A stretch of 64,000 nucleotides of DNA. Source: Nostoc paludosum FACHB-159. GTDB taxonomy: Bacteria > Cyanobacteriota > Cyanobacteriia > Cyanobacteriales > Nostocaceae. The stretch covers positions 1 to 64,000 of the forward strand of contig NZ_JACJTU010000022.1 of the NCBI RefSeq assembly GCF_014698835.1, given 5' to 3'. Below, in pieces: positions 44,097 through 53,445 of this stretch. Below the pieces are notes generated by a model that was not told the DNA's origin, searched no databases, and was given only the letters and a program-made list of their open reading frames with translations. Within the stretch, counting starts at the first letter, position 1; the number at the start of each line of letters is the position of its first letter. Made by a program: the position numbers and the translations under genes.

Positions 44097-45233
44097 ATGA
44101 TGGTGTGCGAATACAAGCCTGGTTTAGAAGGCATTCCCGCCGCCCAATCGAGTATCAGTTATGTTGATGGGCAAAAGGGAATACTAGAATATCGTGGCAT
44201 CCGGATTGAGGAATTAGCAGAAAAAAGTACATTTCTAGAAACTGCTTATCTCTTAATCTGGGGTGAACTGCCCAGTCAACAAGAACTCCAAGCATTTGAA
44301 CATGAAGTTCGTCACCACAGGCGAATAAAATACCGCATTCGCGACATGATGAAATGCTTTCCCGAAAGCGGTCACCCAATGGATGCCTTACAAGCCTCTG
44401 CTGCGGCTTTAGGGTTGTTTTATTCGCTCCGGGATTTACATAATCCAGCCTACATTCGAGATTCTGTGGTGCGCTTGATAGCAACCATTCCCACAATGGT
44501 GGCCGCATTCCAACTGATGCGAAAAGGCAATGACCCCGTGCGTCCCCGCGATGACTTAGACTACTCTGCCAATTTCCTATACATGCTCAATGAGCAAGAA
44601 CCGGATCCTTTGGCAGCGAGAATTTTCGATATCTGCTTGATATTACATGTCGAGCATACAATGAATGCTTCCACCTTCAGCGCTAGGGTGACAGCTTCCA
44701 CCTTGACCGATCCTTACGCTGTGGTTGCTAGTGCTGTGGGAACCTTGGGAGGCCCGCTACATGGTGGAGCCAATGAAGAAGTAATTCAGATGTTAGAAGA
44801 GATTGGCTCTGTGGAAAATGTCCGTCCCTACATCGAGGACTGTCTGCAACGTAAATCTAAGATTATGGGTTTTGGACATCGCGTCTATAAAGTCAAAGAC
44901 CCACGAGCCACGATTTTGCAAAAATTGGCCGAACAGTTGTTTGAGAAGTTTGGGTATGACAAGTATTATGACATTGCCCAAGAAATGGAACGTGTCGTAG
45001 AGGAAAAACTCGGTGGCAAAGGGATTTATCCCAATGTTGACTTTTATTCGGGTTTGGTGTATAGGAAAATGGGAATTCCCACTGACTTGTTTACACCAAT
45101 ATTTGCGATCGCCCGCGTTGCCGGTTGGCTAGCCCACTGGAAAGAACAGCTAGCAGAAAACCGCATTTTCCGTCCCACCCAAGTTTACAACGGTCATCAC
45201 GAAGTTTCTTATATCCCCATTGACCAACGTTAA
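44097..45233 (+). CDS. gltA: Citrate synthase
   Basis: A 378-residue type I-like (small) citrate synthase joining oxaloacetate and acetyl-CoA. The catalytic histidines stand in GGPLHGGANEEV and MGFGHRVYKVKDPRA, and the aspartate region is YPNVDFYSGLVY; EHTMNASTFSARV is conserved. It supplies carbon to the cyanobacterial TCA reactions and thereby 2-oxoglutarate for nitrogen assimilation. The start could be the ATG at 44097 or the overlapping ATG at 44100. It stands before the ndh cluster with a 364-base gap of repeats between. Confidence 0.95.
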   Translation: MMVCEYKPGLEGIPAAQSSISYVDGQKGILEYRGIRIEELAEKSTFLETAYLLIWGELPSQQELQAFEHEVRHHRRIKYRIRDMMKCFPESGHPMDALQASAAALGLFYSLRDLHNPAYIRDSVVRLIATIPTMVAAFQLMRKGNDPVRPRDDLDYSANFLYMLNEQEPDPLAARIFDICLILHVEHTMNASTFSARVTASTLTDPYAVVASAVGTLGGPLHGGANEEVIQMLEEIGSVENVRPYIEDCLQRKSKIMGFGHRVYKVKDPRATILQKLAEQLFEKFGYDKYYDIAQEMERVVEEKLGGKGIYPNVDFYSGLVYRKMGIPTDLFTPIFAIARVAGWLAHWKEQLAENRIFRPTQVYNGHHEVSYIPIDQR

Positions 45234-45597
45234 CCGATATTGCGTATGGGGCATCCCTTCGGCTTCTCTACGAGACGCTACGCGAACGCTCAGGGCAAGT
45301 GGGCATGGGGCATTGGGCATGGGAAGAGGACAACGGGAAAGACTTACTCTAACTTCTCCCCTGCTCCCCTGCCCCTCCCCCCTTCACTCAATAGCCAATG
45401 TAAATGCCAACCATAAGTAGAAGTTCTTATCTCGCTTCAGGGTGGTAAAACCATCCAACGATATACTAAACATGGGAATTGGCAACAAATCTTCAATCAG
45501 ACCTGATCTAGGCAAAATTTCTCAATGAGTGAATTTACAGGTATCAGATCAGTAATATTTGTAACTAACTCTGACTAATGTCTTAAAGAGCGGAAAC
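45234..45597. other. gltA-ndhA gap with REP-like text
   Basis: CTTCGGCTTCTCTACGAGAC and GCTACGCGAACGC (45250-45290) belong to the dispersed palindromes also seen at 53254-53345. ATGGGGCATTGGGCATGGG and CCCCTGCCCCTCCCC follow. The last 150 bases should contain the ndh promoter, which I cannot mark exactly. Confidence 0.6.
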
Positions 45598-46716
45598 ATG
45601 AATTCAGGAATTGACCTCCAAGGAACTTTTATTGAATCCCTCACGGATTTAGGTGTACCAGCAGGAACAGCCAAAGCAATTTGGATGCCACTGCCAATGG
45701 TACTAATGCTGATTGGGGCAACAGTGGGGGTATTAGTCGCCACCTGGCTAGAAAGAAAAATTTCCGCCGCCGCACAGCAACGAATTGGCCCAGAATACCA
45801 AGGGCCTTTTGGGTTACTGGTGCCTGTAGCGGATGGTCTAAAGCTGGTGTTTAAAGAAGATATCGTGCCAGCTCAATCTGACCGTTGGCTGTTTACCCTC
45901 GGCCCAATTATTGTTGTGATTCCGGTGTTTCTGTCGTTCCTGATTGTCCCCTTTGGGCAGAACATCGTGATTAGCAATGTGGGCATGGGTGTATTTTTAT
46001 GGATTGCTTTGTCAAGCATTCAGCCCATTGGCTTGTTGATGGCTGGCTACGCATCCAATAACAAATATTCACTTTTAGGGGGCTTGCGGGCAGCAGCGCA
46101 ATCTATTAGTTATGAAATTCCATTGGCGCTGGCAGTATTAGCGATCGCTATGATGTCTAATAGCCTCAGCACCATCGACATTGTTAATCAACAATCTGGC
46201 TACGGCATCCTGGGCTGGAACATTTGGCGTCAACCAGTCGGTTTCCTGATTTTTTGGATAGCCGCCCTAGCTGAGTGTGAAAGATTGCCCTTTGACTTAC
46301 CCGAAGCAGAAGAAGAACTAGTAGCAGGTTATCAGACTGAATACGCAGGCATGAAATTTGGTCTGTTTTACCTGGGTTCCTACGTTAACTTAATACTTTC
46401 TTCTCTACTAGTAGCAATTCTCTACCTGGGCGGTTGGGACTTTCCCATTCCCCTCAACCTCATAGCTGGTTGGCTGGGAATCAGTGAAGCCGATCCCGTG
46501 TTGCAGATAGTAACTGCTGCTTTGGGTATCACCATGACTGTGTTCAAAGCCTATTTACTAGTGTTTGTCGCCATTTTGTTACGCTGGACAGTCCCACGGG
46601 TAAGGATTGACCAATTGTTAGATTTAGGATGGAAGTTTTTGTTGCCAGTCGGTTTGGTTAACCTGCTATTAACCGCCGCCCTGAAACTAGCCTTTCCTTT
46701 CGCCTTTGGCGGTTAG
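45598..46716 (+). CDS. ndhA: NDH-1 subunit NdhA (NuoH type)
   Basis: A 372-residue membrane subunit of the photosynthetic complex I at its quinone site. About eight transmembrane helices are visible. The conserved blocks are LERKISAAAQQRIGPEYQGPFG, ALAECERLPFDLPEAEEELV and AGYQTEYAGMKFG. It is the first gene of the ndhA-I-G-E cluster, the standard cyanobacterial order. NDH-1 drives respiration, cyclic electron flow around photosystem I and CO2 uptake in the thylakoid membrane. Confidence 0.97.
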   Translation: MNSGIDLQGTFIESLTDLGVPAGTAKAIWMPLPMVLMLIGATVGVLVATWLERKISAAAQQRIGPEYQGPFGLLVPVADGLKLVFKEDIVPAQSDRWLFTLGPIIVVIPVFLSFLIVPFGQNIVISNVGMGVFLWIALSSIQPIGLLMAGYASNNKYSLLGGLRAAAQSISYEIPLALAVLAIAMMSNSLSTIDIVNQQSGYGILGWNIWRQPVGFLIFWIAALAECERLPFDLPEAEEELVAGYQTEYAGMKFGLFYLGSYVNLILSSLLVAILYLGGWDFPIPLNLIAGWLGISEADPVLQIVTAALGITMTVFKAYLLVFVAILLRWTVPRVRIDQLLDLGWKFLLPVGLVNLLLTAALKLAFPFAFGG

Positions 46717-46869
46717 TCATTAGTCATTAGTCATTAGTCATTTGCAAAAGACAAAGCGCAAAGTCTGAGCGGAGGTTCCCTCCGATCAGAACTTTGTAAG
46801 AGAGGACGAATGACTAAGGACAAAAGACAAATAACGCTGATAGCTTAAACACAGAGAGTGTGAAACACG
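46717..46869. repeat. TAGTCAT heptamers in the ndhA-ndhI gap
   Basis: Four TTAGTCA units follow the ndhA stop directly, and CGAATGACTAAGGAC stands at about 46806, giving complementary arms. GGAGGTTCCCTCC (46780s) is a small palindrome between them. The gap may fold into a hairpin within the transcript. Confidence 0.85.
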
Positions 46870-47454
46870 ATGCTAAAGTTCCTGAAACAAGTTGGTGATT
46901 ACGCCAAAGAAACAGTACAAGCTGCACGTTACATTGGTCAGGGACTTTCTGTTACCTTCGACCACATGCGGCGGCGTCCGATTACCGTACAGTACCCTTA
47001 CGAAAAACTGATTCCTGGGGAACGGTTTCGCGGTAGAATTCACTTTGAGTTTGATAAGTGTATCGCCTGCGAAGTTTGTGTTCGCGTTTGTCCGATAAAT
47101 CTGCCTGTAGTAGATTGGGAATTCGACAAAGCTAGCAAAAAGAAAAAACTCAAGCACTACAGTATTGATTTTGGAGTTTGTATCTTTTGCGGTAATTGTG
47201 TGGAATTTTGCCCCACTAACTGTCTATCCATGACAGAAGAGTATGAACTTTCCACTTACGATCGCCATGAATTGAACTTTGACAACGTAGCGTTAGGTCG
47301 TCTGCCCTATAAGGTAACAAATGACCCAATGGTAACACCACTACGCGAACTAGTTTACCTACCCAAAGGCGTCCTCGAACCCCACGGACTACCTGCGGAT
47401 GCGCCGCGTCCAGGTGCGCGTCCAGAAGACCTAGTGGAACAAACCGAAAAATAA
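46870..47454 (+). CDS. ndhI: NDH-1 subunit NdhI (two 4Fe-4S clusters)
   Basis: A 194-residue iron-sulfur subunit. The two cluster motifs are CIACEVCVRVCP and CIFCGNCVEFCP, each with the fourth cysteine followed by proline. It passes electrons from ferredoxin toward quinone in the peripheral arm. The C-terminal tail (PRPGARPEDLVEQ) is typical of the cyanobacterial form. It is second in the cluster. Confidence 0.97.
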   Translation: MLKFLKQVGDYAKETVQAARYIGQGLSVTFDHMRRRPITVQYPYEKLIPGERFRGRIHFEFDKCIACEVCVRVCPINLPVVDWEFDKASKKKKLKHYSIDFGVCIFCGNCVEFCPTNCLSMTEEYELSTYDRHELNFDNVALGRLPYKVTNDPMVTPLRELVYLPKGVLEPHGLPADAPRPGARPEDLVEQTEK

Positions 47455-47571
47455 ATTTCATTTGTCATTTGTTATTCGTCCTTTGTGATTTGTCCAAAGC
47501 AAATGACTAATGACCAATGACTAATGACCAATGACTAATGACCAATGACTAATGACTGAGGACAAAAAACA
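47455..47571. repeat. ACTAATGACCA repeats in the ndhI-ndhG gap
   Basis: ATGACTAATGACCA units recur four times at about 47504-47550 and are preceded by the complementary TTTGTCATTTG at about 47460. Almost the entire 117-base gap is repeat. Confidence 0.9.
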
Positions 47572-48180
47572 GTGAATCTAGCGGAAGGAGTACAGATTGT
47601 ATCCCTTGGCGTACTGGCTGTGATGATGATTGGGGCAGCCCTTGGCGTGGTACTGTCGCCTAGCATCGTCTATTCTGCCTTTATGCTAGGGGGCGTGTTT
47701 ATCAGCATAGCGGGACTTTACCTGTTGCTAAATGGTGATTTTGTTGCAGCCGCACAAGTGCTGATTTATGTTGGGGCGGTTAACGTGCTGATTTTGTTTG
47801 CCATTATGTTGGTGAACAAGCGGCAGAATTTTGCACCATTTCCCAACTCTTGGATACGGAAGGCATTAACAGGCATAGTTAGTCTGGGATTGTTTGGCCT
47901 TTTGAGTACGATGGTGCTGGCCACTCCTTGGGGTTACTCCACTACTCCTGCGAGTACTCAAGGTTCTATAGTTTTAATCGGCGAACATTTCTTCAGTGAC
48001 TTTTTACTACCCTTTGAACTAGCTTCGATTTTGCTGTTGATGGCAATGGTAGGAGCGATTATTTTGGCACGTCGCGAGTATTTGCCAGACCTGACACCAT
48101 CTGAACTACCACAAACCGTTTTGACTTTGCCAGAACGCCCCAGAGAACTGGTATCGAGCAGCAGCGAAATAAGGGAGTAA
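47572..48180 (+). CDS. ndhG: NDH-1 subunit NdhG (NuoJ type)
   Basis: A 202-residue protein with five hydrophobic helices (VSLGVLAVMMIGAALGVVL, AFMLGGVFISIAGLYLLLN, VLIYVGAVNVLILFAIML and so on). NuoJ-like AAQVLIYVGAVNVLILF is the family signature. It starts at a GTG right after the repeat-filled gap (GTGAATCTAGCGGAAGG), without a clear ribosome binding site. Confidence 0.95.
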   Translation: MNLAEGVQIVSLGVLAVMMIGAALGVVLSPSIVYSAFMLGGVFISIAGLYLLLNGDFVAAAQVLIYVGAVNVLILFAIMLVNKRQNFAPFPNSWIRKALTGIVSLGLFGLLSTMVLATPWGYSTTPASTQGSIVLIGEHFFSDFLLPFELASILLLMAMVGAIILARREYLPDLTPSELPQTVLTLPERPRELVSSSSEIRE

Positions 48181-48378
48181 AGAATGCAGAATTCAGAATT
48201 CAGAATTCAGAATTCAGAATAACTCTTGGAAGCACCAAATTTTGAATTTAATGGGCGTCTTAAACACGGTTATTCATCTGGGAGTGGAACTCCAATTCCC
48301 AAGCTGAATTCTGAATTCTGACTCCTGAATTCTGTTTTCATAGAAAGTGGTGTTTTTTCAGAAGGAATACTCAGATTC
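48181..48378. repeat. CAGAATT heptamers in the ndhG-ndhE gap
   Basis: CAGAATT units (48187-48220) and CTGAATT/CCTGAATTCTG words (48300-48335) are complementary. The 198-base gap can fold on itself. Confidence 0.9.
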
Positions 48379-48684
48379 ATGCAACTCCAGTACTTTTTAT
48401 TATTAGCAGCGGCTTTATTCTGCATCGGCATCTACGGTTTAATTACCAGCCGTAACGCTGTGCGGGTGCTGATGTCGATTGAGTTGCTGCTCAATGCTGT
48501 TAATCTCAATTTAATGGCATTTTCCAACTTCCTCGACTCAACATTAATTAAGGGTCAGGTTTTCACCGTGTTTGTGATTACCGTGGCCGCAGCCGAGGCG
48601 GCGGTGGGTTTAGCGATCGTGCTTGCCATTTATCGCAACCGTGATACCGTCGATATGGAGCAGTTTAATCTCCTGAAGTGGTAA
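48379..48684 (+). CDS. ndhE: NDH-1 subunit NdhE (NuoK type)
   Basis: A 101-residue protein with three helices; MSIELLLNAVNLNLMAFS and VFVITVAAAEAAVGLAIVLA carry the conserved membrane glutamates of NuoK. It is part of the proton-translocating arm. It ends 6 bases before the second nadK gene, indicating a shared transcript. Confidence 0.96.
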   Translation: MQLQYFLLLAAALFCIGIYGLITSRNAVRVLMSIELLLNAVNLNLMAFSNFLDSTLIKGQVFTVFVITVAAAEAAVGLAIVLAIYRNRDTVDMEQFNLLKW

Positions 48685-48690
48685 CTGTGC

Positions 48691-49611
48691 GTGCAACTCA
48701 AGCAGGTAATCATTGCTTATAAAGCGCGGGATGCCCGGAGTAAAGAATGGGCAGAAATGTGCGCTAAACAACTCGAAAATCGCCAGTGCCAGGTGTTGAT
48801 GGGGCCTAGCGGGCCGAAAGACAACCCCTATCCAGTCTTTTTGGCTTCAGCAGGCCAACCAATCGATCTCGCTTTGGTACTTGGCGGTGATGGCACTGTT
48901 TTGACTGGTGCTAGACATTTAGCCCCAGCTGGCATCCCAATTCTGGGAGTGAATGTGGGAGGTCATCTGGGGTTTTTAACTGAGTCAGTGGATGAGTTTC
49001 AGGATACGGAGAAAGTTTGGGATCGGCTGTTTGAGGATCGCTATGCTATCCAACGGCGGATGATGTTACAAGCTGCGGTGTATGAGGGTCATGGGTCTAA
49101 TTTGCAGGCAGTCAGCGAACGTTACCTGGCTTTGAATGAATTTTGCGTCAAACCAGCTTCCGCTGACCGCATGATTACCTCTATTCTGGAAATGGAAATT
49201 GATGGTGAGGTAGTCGATCAATACGTTGGAGACGGGTTGATTATTTCCACTCCCACAGGTTCTACTGGTTACACCGTTTCTGCTAATGGGCCAATTATGC
49301 ACGATGGTATGGAGGCGATTACCGTTACTCCGATTTGTGCAATGAGTCTTTCTAGTCGTCCCCTCGTTTTACCCCCTGGTTCTGTGGTCAGTATTTGGCC
49401 TTTGGGGGATTACGATTTGAGTACTAAGTTGTGGACAGATGGAGTGTTAGGGACTTCGATTTGGCCTGGACACCGCGTTGATGTGCGGATAGCGGATTGT
49501 CGAGCTAAGTTTATCATTTTGCGCGAGAACAACTCTTATTATCAAACGCTGCGGGAGAAGTTGCTGTGGGCAGGTACAAGGGTTCGTTACAGCAATAATC
49601 ACCGTAATTGA
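48691..49611 (+). CDS. nadK: NAD kinase (second type)
   Basis: A 306-residue NAD kinase of the second cyanobacterial subtype. LVLGGDGTVLTGARHLAP has the GGDG motif, then GVNVGGHLGFLTES and DGLIISTPTGSTGYTVSANGP. The start is the GTG at 48691 (MQLKQVIIAYKARD), six bases after ndhE. Its place in the ndh transcript couples NADP supply to an electron-transfer complex. The terminator at 49688-49715 closes the unit. Confidence 0.95.
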   Translation: MQLKQVIIAYKARDARSKEWAEMCAKQLENRQCQVLMGPSGPKDNPYPVFLASAGQPIDLALVLGGDGTVLTGARHLAPAGIPILGVNVGGHLGFLTESVDEFQDTEKVWDRLFEDRYAIQRRMMLQAAVYEGHGSNLQAVSERYLALNEFCVKPASADRMITSILEMEIDGEVVDQYVGDGLIISTPTGSTGYTVSANGPIMHDGMEAITVTPICAMSLSSRPLVLPPGSVVSIWPLGDYDLSTKLWTDGVLGTSIWPGHRVDVRIADCRAKFIILRENNSYYQTLREKLLWAGTRVRYSNNHRN

Positions 49612-49687
49612 TAAAGTATTTGAGAGCGCTTTTGTGATAAATGGCGAACGCTACGCCGTACCCAGACATCACAATTAACATTATCCC

Positions 49688-49715
49688 AGCCCCTAGATTC
49701 ATCTAGGGGCTTTTT
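49688..49715 (+). terminator. Terminator of the ndh-nadK transcript
   Basis: AGCCCCTAGA (49688-49697) and TCTAGGGGCT (49702-49711) form a perfect 10-bp stem with a TTCA loop, followed by TTTTT. Confidence 0.95.
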
Positions 49716-49969
49716 GCCCTAACCAATTTATCTCTTGCAAAGATTTTTGAAAATAGTATTACTTGCATTTATACCCTATATCAAAGGAAAATTTTGTATC
49801 TTATTGCCAGATTTTTCTGGCATTAATGGCCATAATAAAAACACTATATTGCTAATCACAATGAAAAAAGCTCTCTAGGCAATTTTTTATCGAAAACTGT
49901 CTCAATGACACTTCGAGGCATTAATGCATAATGCTTAAATTCTAGTAGGATATTTTCGCAAAATCCAAA
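49716..49969. other. Intergenic, AT-rich
   Basis: The 254 bases between the terminator and the GNAT gene are AT-rich with no repeats seen. They probably hold that gene's promoter. Confidence 0.4.
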
Positions 49970-50782
49970 ATGTTATCAGTAGGAAGACAGATGGAAATTC
50001 CTGGACGCAACATCAATTACCCACTGAATCCTCCTTCTCTTCAAGATTTTCCTGTCGTTCAGACTAAAAAATATATCCTACGGCTTGCCTCAACTGAAGA
50101 AGAATTAAAATCAATTTTTCGATTGCGTTTTGAAGTTTTTAATCTAGAACTAGGCTTGGGATTATCTACTTCTAGTTTTACTCAGAGGGATGAAGATAAG
50201 TTTGATGAGGTTTGCCATCATTTAATTCTTATCTGTAAACAGACGGGTAAAACCATTGGAACTTATCGAATGCAAACTTATGAAATGGCTTCTCAAAGAC
50301 TAGGCTTTGATGCTGCCGATATATTTAATCTGAATGCAATTCCTGATTCTGTACTTCAAGTATCAGTAGAAGTTGGGCGTGCATGTATAGCTAAAGAATA
50401 CCGCAGTGGTCAAACACTGTTGCTACTCTGGGAAGGTCTAGCAAATTATCTCATCTGGACTAAAAATCAGTATTTCTTTGGCTGTGCATCATTACTAACA
50501 CAATCTCCTTGGCAAGCTAGTTGCGTTTATAATTATTTTTGCCAGAATAACTTGATGCATCCAAGTATTTTAGTTTATCCAAATTCCGAATATTGTCTAG
50601 AGTTGCCTCAAAATTGTTCGGATTTATGTGATGTGGAAATTCCGAAAATTTTGCAGGCTTATTTGAATATTGGTGCTAAAATCTGTAGTCTTCCAGCTAT
50701 CGATCGCCAGTTTAAAACTATTGATTTTTTAACTATATCTAATAGCAAAGATTTTGTTAGATGGGGTTATCAAATTTTTTAA
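49970..50782 (+). CDS. GNAT-fold acyltransferase (Acetyltransf_5/OlsB-like)
   Basis: A 270-residue protein of the GNAT superfamily branch that includes ornithine-lipid acyltransferases and autoinducer-synthase-like enzymes. Markers are LRLASTEEELKSIFRLRFEVFN, DEVCHHLILICKQTGKTIGTYRM and the segment VSVEVGRACIAKEYRSGQTLLLLWEGL, where the acyl donor binds. An ATG at 49991 could also serve as start. It may acylate a lipid or amino group; the partner is unknown. It is the first gene before the two GT-C genes, but 620 bases separate them. Confidence 0.75.
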   Translation: MLSVGRQMEIPGRNINYPLNPPSLQDFPVVQTKKYILRLASTEEELKSIFRLRFEVFNLELGLGLSTSSFTQRDEDKFDEVCHHLILICKQTGKTIGTYRMQTYEMASQRLGFDAADIFNLNAIPDSVLQVSVEVGRACIAKEYRSGQTLLLLWEGLANYLIWTKNQYFFGCASLLTQSPWQASCVYNYFCQNNLMHPSILVYPNSEYCLELPQNCSDLCDVEIPKILQAYLNIGAKICSLPAIDRQFKTIDFLTISNSKDFVRWGYQIF

Positions 50783-51404
50783 AAATTATATTTTGTTTTA
50801 GCGATAGTCAGTCGTGGCTACGCCGACTAAAAAAATGAATGTTGACTGAAGTTAGTTTTGCAAGATTTGATACAACCTTATCCAATTCTTTTCACAGTTA
50901 ATAGAGGAGGGTGTTTATTACCAATCTGGCAAATTAACGGATTCTCAATTAGGTTAGCGATATCTGACAAGTACTTACCCTTAAGAGCGAATTTCATAAA
51001 CCTCGTTGCCTTGAGCCTCCCTCTTTTAGTAGGATACTGCTCGTTATTCAGGCATGTTACCCCTCACGCCACCATTGATTTTTTAGGGTTAAATCTAGCT
51101 TATCTCAAAGGTTATTTCATAAGAAAATGAGAGATGTACCAAATGAGGGGTGTGACCCCCTAACCTATCGCTGTATCCTACCACGAGAGGATTTTAAGGC
51201 TCTCCCCTGGAAGAGGAGGGGTTTGAAGAAGGAAAAGTTTGAGCGGAGGTTTCATTCATGAGAGGTTTTTGAGAGAGGTCAAATCACCTTGCTCGAACTC
51301 ACATCAGTTGATGTTTCGGTAATGTCTACGATGGGCTACCCTGGATACCTCATCTAAGCAAGTAAACTGGATTATTTTAGAAAACTTTTTGGGAAATGTA
51401 ACTT
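50783..51404. other. Intergenic with small palindromes, unexplained
   Basis: AGTCGTGGCTACGCCGACT (50810s) is a small repeat palindrome. From 50858 to 51320 the text is unlike the neighbours: GAGCCTCCCTC, CCCCTCACGCC, GGGTGTGACCCC, CTCTCCCCTGGAAGAGGAGG. It could be a remnant of a mobile element or a structured RNA; the 90-codon frame inside has no ribosome binding site. Confidence 0.35.
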
Positions 51405-53066
51405 ATGCACCATCTCAAATTTGCGCCGAGTTGGTTGCGGATTTTAATTATTTTTTTGTTGACAATGAGTGTATTGTTTCGCTTTTTTAACCTTGATGGC
51501 AAGGTTTACTCTCATGATGAAACTTATACATCATTGCGGATTTCTGGCTTTACCATAAATGAAGTCAAAAAGGAAGTTTTTAACAATCGTGTCATTGCTA
51601 AAGAAAGTTTGGCGAAATTTCAAGGTGCAAATCCTTCAAGAAACTTAAATGACACAATTATGGCTTTGGCAAAAGAAGATTCTCAGCATCCACCGTTGTA
51701 TTACATAATCGCCAGATTGTGGACAGAAATCTTTGGTAATTCTGTGACAGCAATCAGAAGTCTATCTGCGTTCATTAGCTTGCTAGTTTTTCCCTGTGTT
51801 TATCGGTTATGTCGAGAATTATTTGATGTGCCATTACCGATTCCTGGTGTAGCGATCGCACTGATGACGATCTCTCCAATTCACTTAGTATATGCCCAAG
51901 AAGCGCAAGAATATATTCTCTGGTTAATCACTATCTTACTATCTAGCGCTTCACTGTTGCGAGCAGTGCATTTAGAATTACAAGATAAAGATGAACTAAC
52001 AAAACAACCACCAGATCTTTTTAGTAGCTGGGGTGTTTATGCAATAACTTTGGCCATTAGCCTTTATACATTTCTTTGGAGTGGATTTGTCGCACTTGCT
52101 CACGGAATTTATGTGATTGCCGTAGCCAGATTTAAGTTTACTGAAACTGTGAGAAATTATCTGATAGCATCGCTGGTAAGTTTCTTAGCTTTTATGCCTT
52201 GGATGACAGTTGCGATCGGTGATTTTTTTAAATTTCTGATTTCGGGAGAAAAAGCAACAACACAGTCATATTTGATAGATATAGTTCCATTTTTCTTAAT
52301 GCAGATTAGTCGGATTTTTTTTGATATAAATTTAACATTAGATAATCCTCTAACCTATTTAATTACACCATTTTTTTTAATTTTAGTAGGATATGCAATT
52401 TATTTTCTTTGTTTTACCACCAGTTACAAAGTCTGGTTGTTTATTATTACATTAATTGTAGTACCTACACTGCCTATAATACTACCAGCTTTGAGTGCCG
52501 GGGGTATACAATCTTTTACTGAACCATATTTAATCCCATTTTATTTAGGAATTCAACTCACTGTTGCTTATTTAGTAGCTACGCAATTATACAATAGGAG
52601 CGTTCCACGTCGAACAATTTGGCACATAATCATGGGGTTGTTGATTATTTGTGGTCTAATTTCTTCTAAGGTGAATTGCCAAACAGTAACTTGGTGGAAT
52701 AAAGGCATCAATGATAGCAATTTTAAATTTGCCCAAATTATTAATCAGAGTACTAGCCCACTTTTAATTAGTAATTCTTTAGATAATAATTATGAAAATG
52801 TCTTTTCTTTAAGTTATCTGTTAGAACCAAAAGTAAGGTTTTTGTTGGTAAATAATCAAAAAATTCCCAAAATTCCTAATGAGTTTACTGATATATTTTT
52901 ACTCAATCCTTCGGGGAATTGGCGCGAAATAATTGAACAAAAGTATAACGTCAAGACAAATATTATTTCCGGCGATAATTATTATTCTGTTTGGAAATTA
53001 ACTAAACGTCGTAATTCACGCCGACGTGATATGCCAATGAATAATAAATTATCTGCTAGCTTATAG
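51405..53066 (+). CDS. GT-C membrane glycosyltransferase, copy 1
   Basis: A 553-residue polytopic protein of the GT39/PMT_2-like GT-C fold. The first helix leads to FRFFNLDGKVYSHDETYTSLRISG, where the acidic HDE after the first span is the usual catalytic/metal site. HPPLYYIIARLW, GNSVTAIRSLSA and SPIHLVYAQEAQEYILW follow, then about ten helices and a soluble C-terminal part. GT-C enzymes use a lipid-linked sugar on the outer membrane face. The paralogue at 53446 shares every motif. Acceptor and sugar are unknown; cell-envelope glycan is the likely target. Confidence 0.85.
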   Translation: MHHLKFAPSWLRILIIFLLTMSVLFRFFNLDGKVYSHDETYTSLRISGFTINEVKKEVFNNRVIAKESLAKFQGANPSRNLNDTIMALAKEDSQHPPLYYIIARLWTEIFGNSVTAIRSLSAFISLLVFPCVYRLCRELFDVPLPIPGVAIALMTISPIHLVYAQEAQEYILWLITILLSSASLLRAVHLELQDKDELTKQPPDLFSSWGVYAITLAISLYTFLWSGFVALAHGIYVIAVARFKFTETVRNYLIASLVSFLAFMPWMTVAIGDFFKFLISGEKATTQSYLIDIVPFFLMQISRIFFDINLTLDNPLTYLITPFFLILVGYAIYFLCFTTSYKVWLFIITLIVVPTLPIILPALSAGGIQSFTEPYLIPFYLGIQLTVAYLVATQLYNRSVPRRTIWHIIMGLLIICGLISSKVNCQTVTWWNKGINDSNFKFAQIINQSTSPLLISNSLDNNYENVFSLSYLLEPKVRFLLVNNQKIPKIPNEFTDIFLLNPSGNWREIIEQKYNVKTNIISGDNYYSVWKLTKRRNSRRRDMPMNNKLSASL

Positions 53067-53445
53067 GTTGGTAAGCAATACTTGTCGGTTAAGGGGTAAA
53101 GGGTAAAGGTTTTTTCTTTCCTTTTCCCCAAACCAAATTCCGAGTTCAAAATGCAAAACCCAAGCAGTATTGGGTTGGGAAGATCTTATTTAGCTCCCGC
53201 CGAGAGAAAGAGTAATACCAATTCTCCCTGAAGATGCACTTTATTTTTAAAACGTAGACGCGCAGCGGCTTGCCGCAGGCTACCCCCTTCGCGTTGGCGA
53301 AGCCTCTCGTAGAGAAGCGTCTCGTAGAGAAGTACGCCAAGTACGCCAAGTAAAGAGCAAGAAGAGAGATTAAATTATTTAGTGCAAGTTTATAGAGAAT
53401 TGGTATAAGTAATTAGTTAAAAATTATTGATTGTGAAATTTAGTT
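53067..53445. repeat. Spacer with nested REP-like palindromes between the GT-C genes
   Basis: GACGCGCAGCGGCTTGCCGC, CCTTCGCGTTGGCGAAG and two copies of TCTCGTAGAGAAG (53310-53335) follow each other, then ACGCCAAGTACGCCAAGT. GGTAAAGGGTAAAGG at 53094 is a further repeat. Related words occur at 45250-45290. Confidence 0.8.

Noticed and set aside
50858..51130. 90-codon frame between the GNAT and GT-C genes
   Set aside because: Starts at a weak codon without ribosome binding site and resembles no protein; the gap is treated as unexplained DNA.
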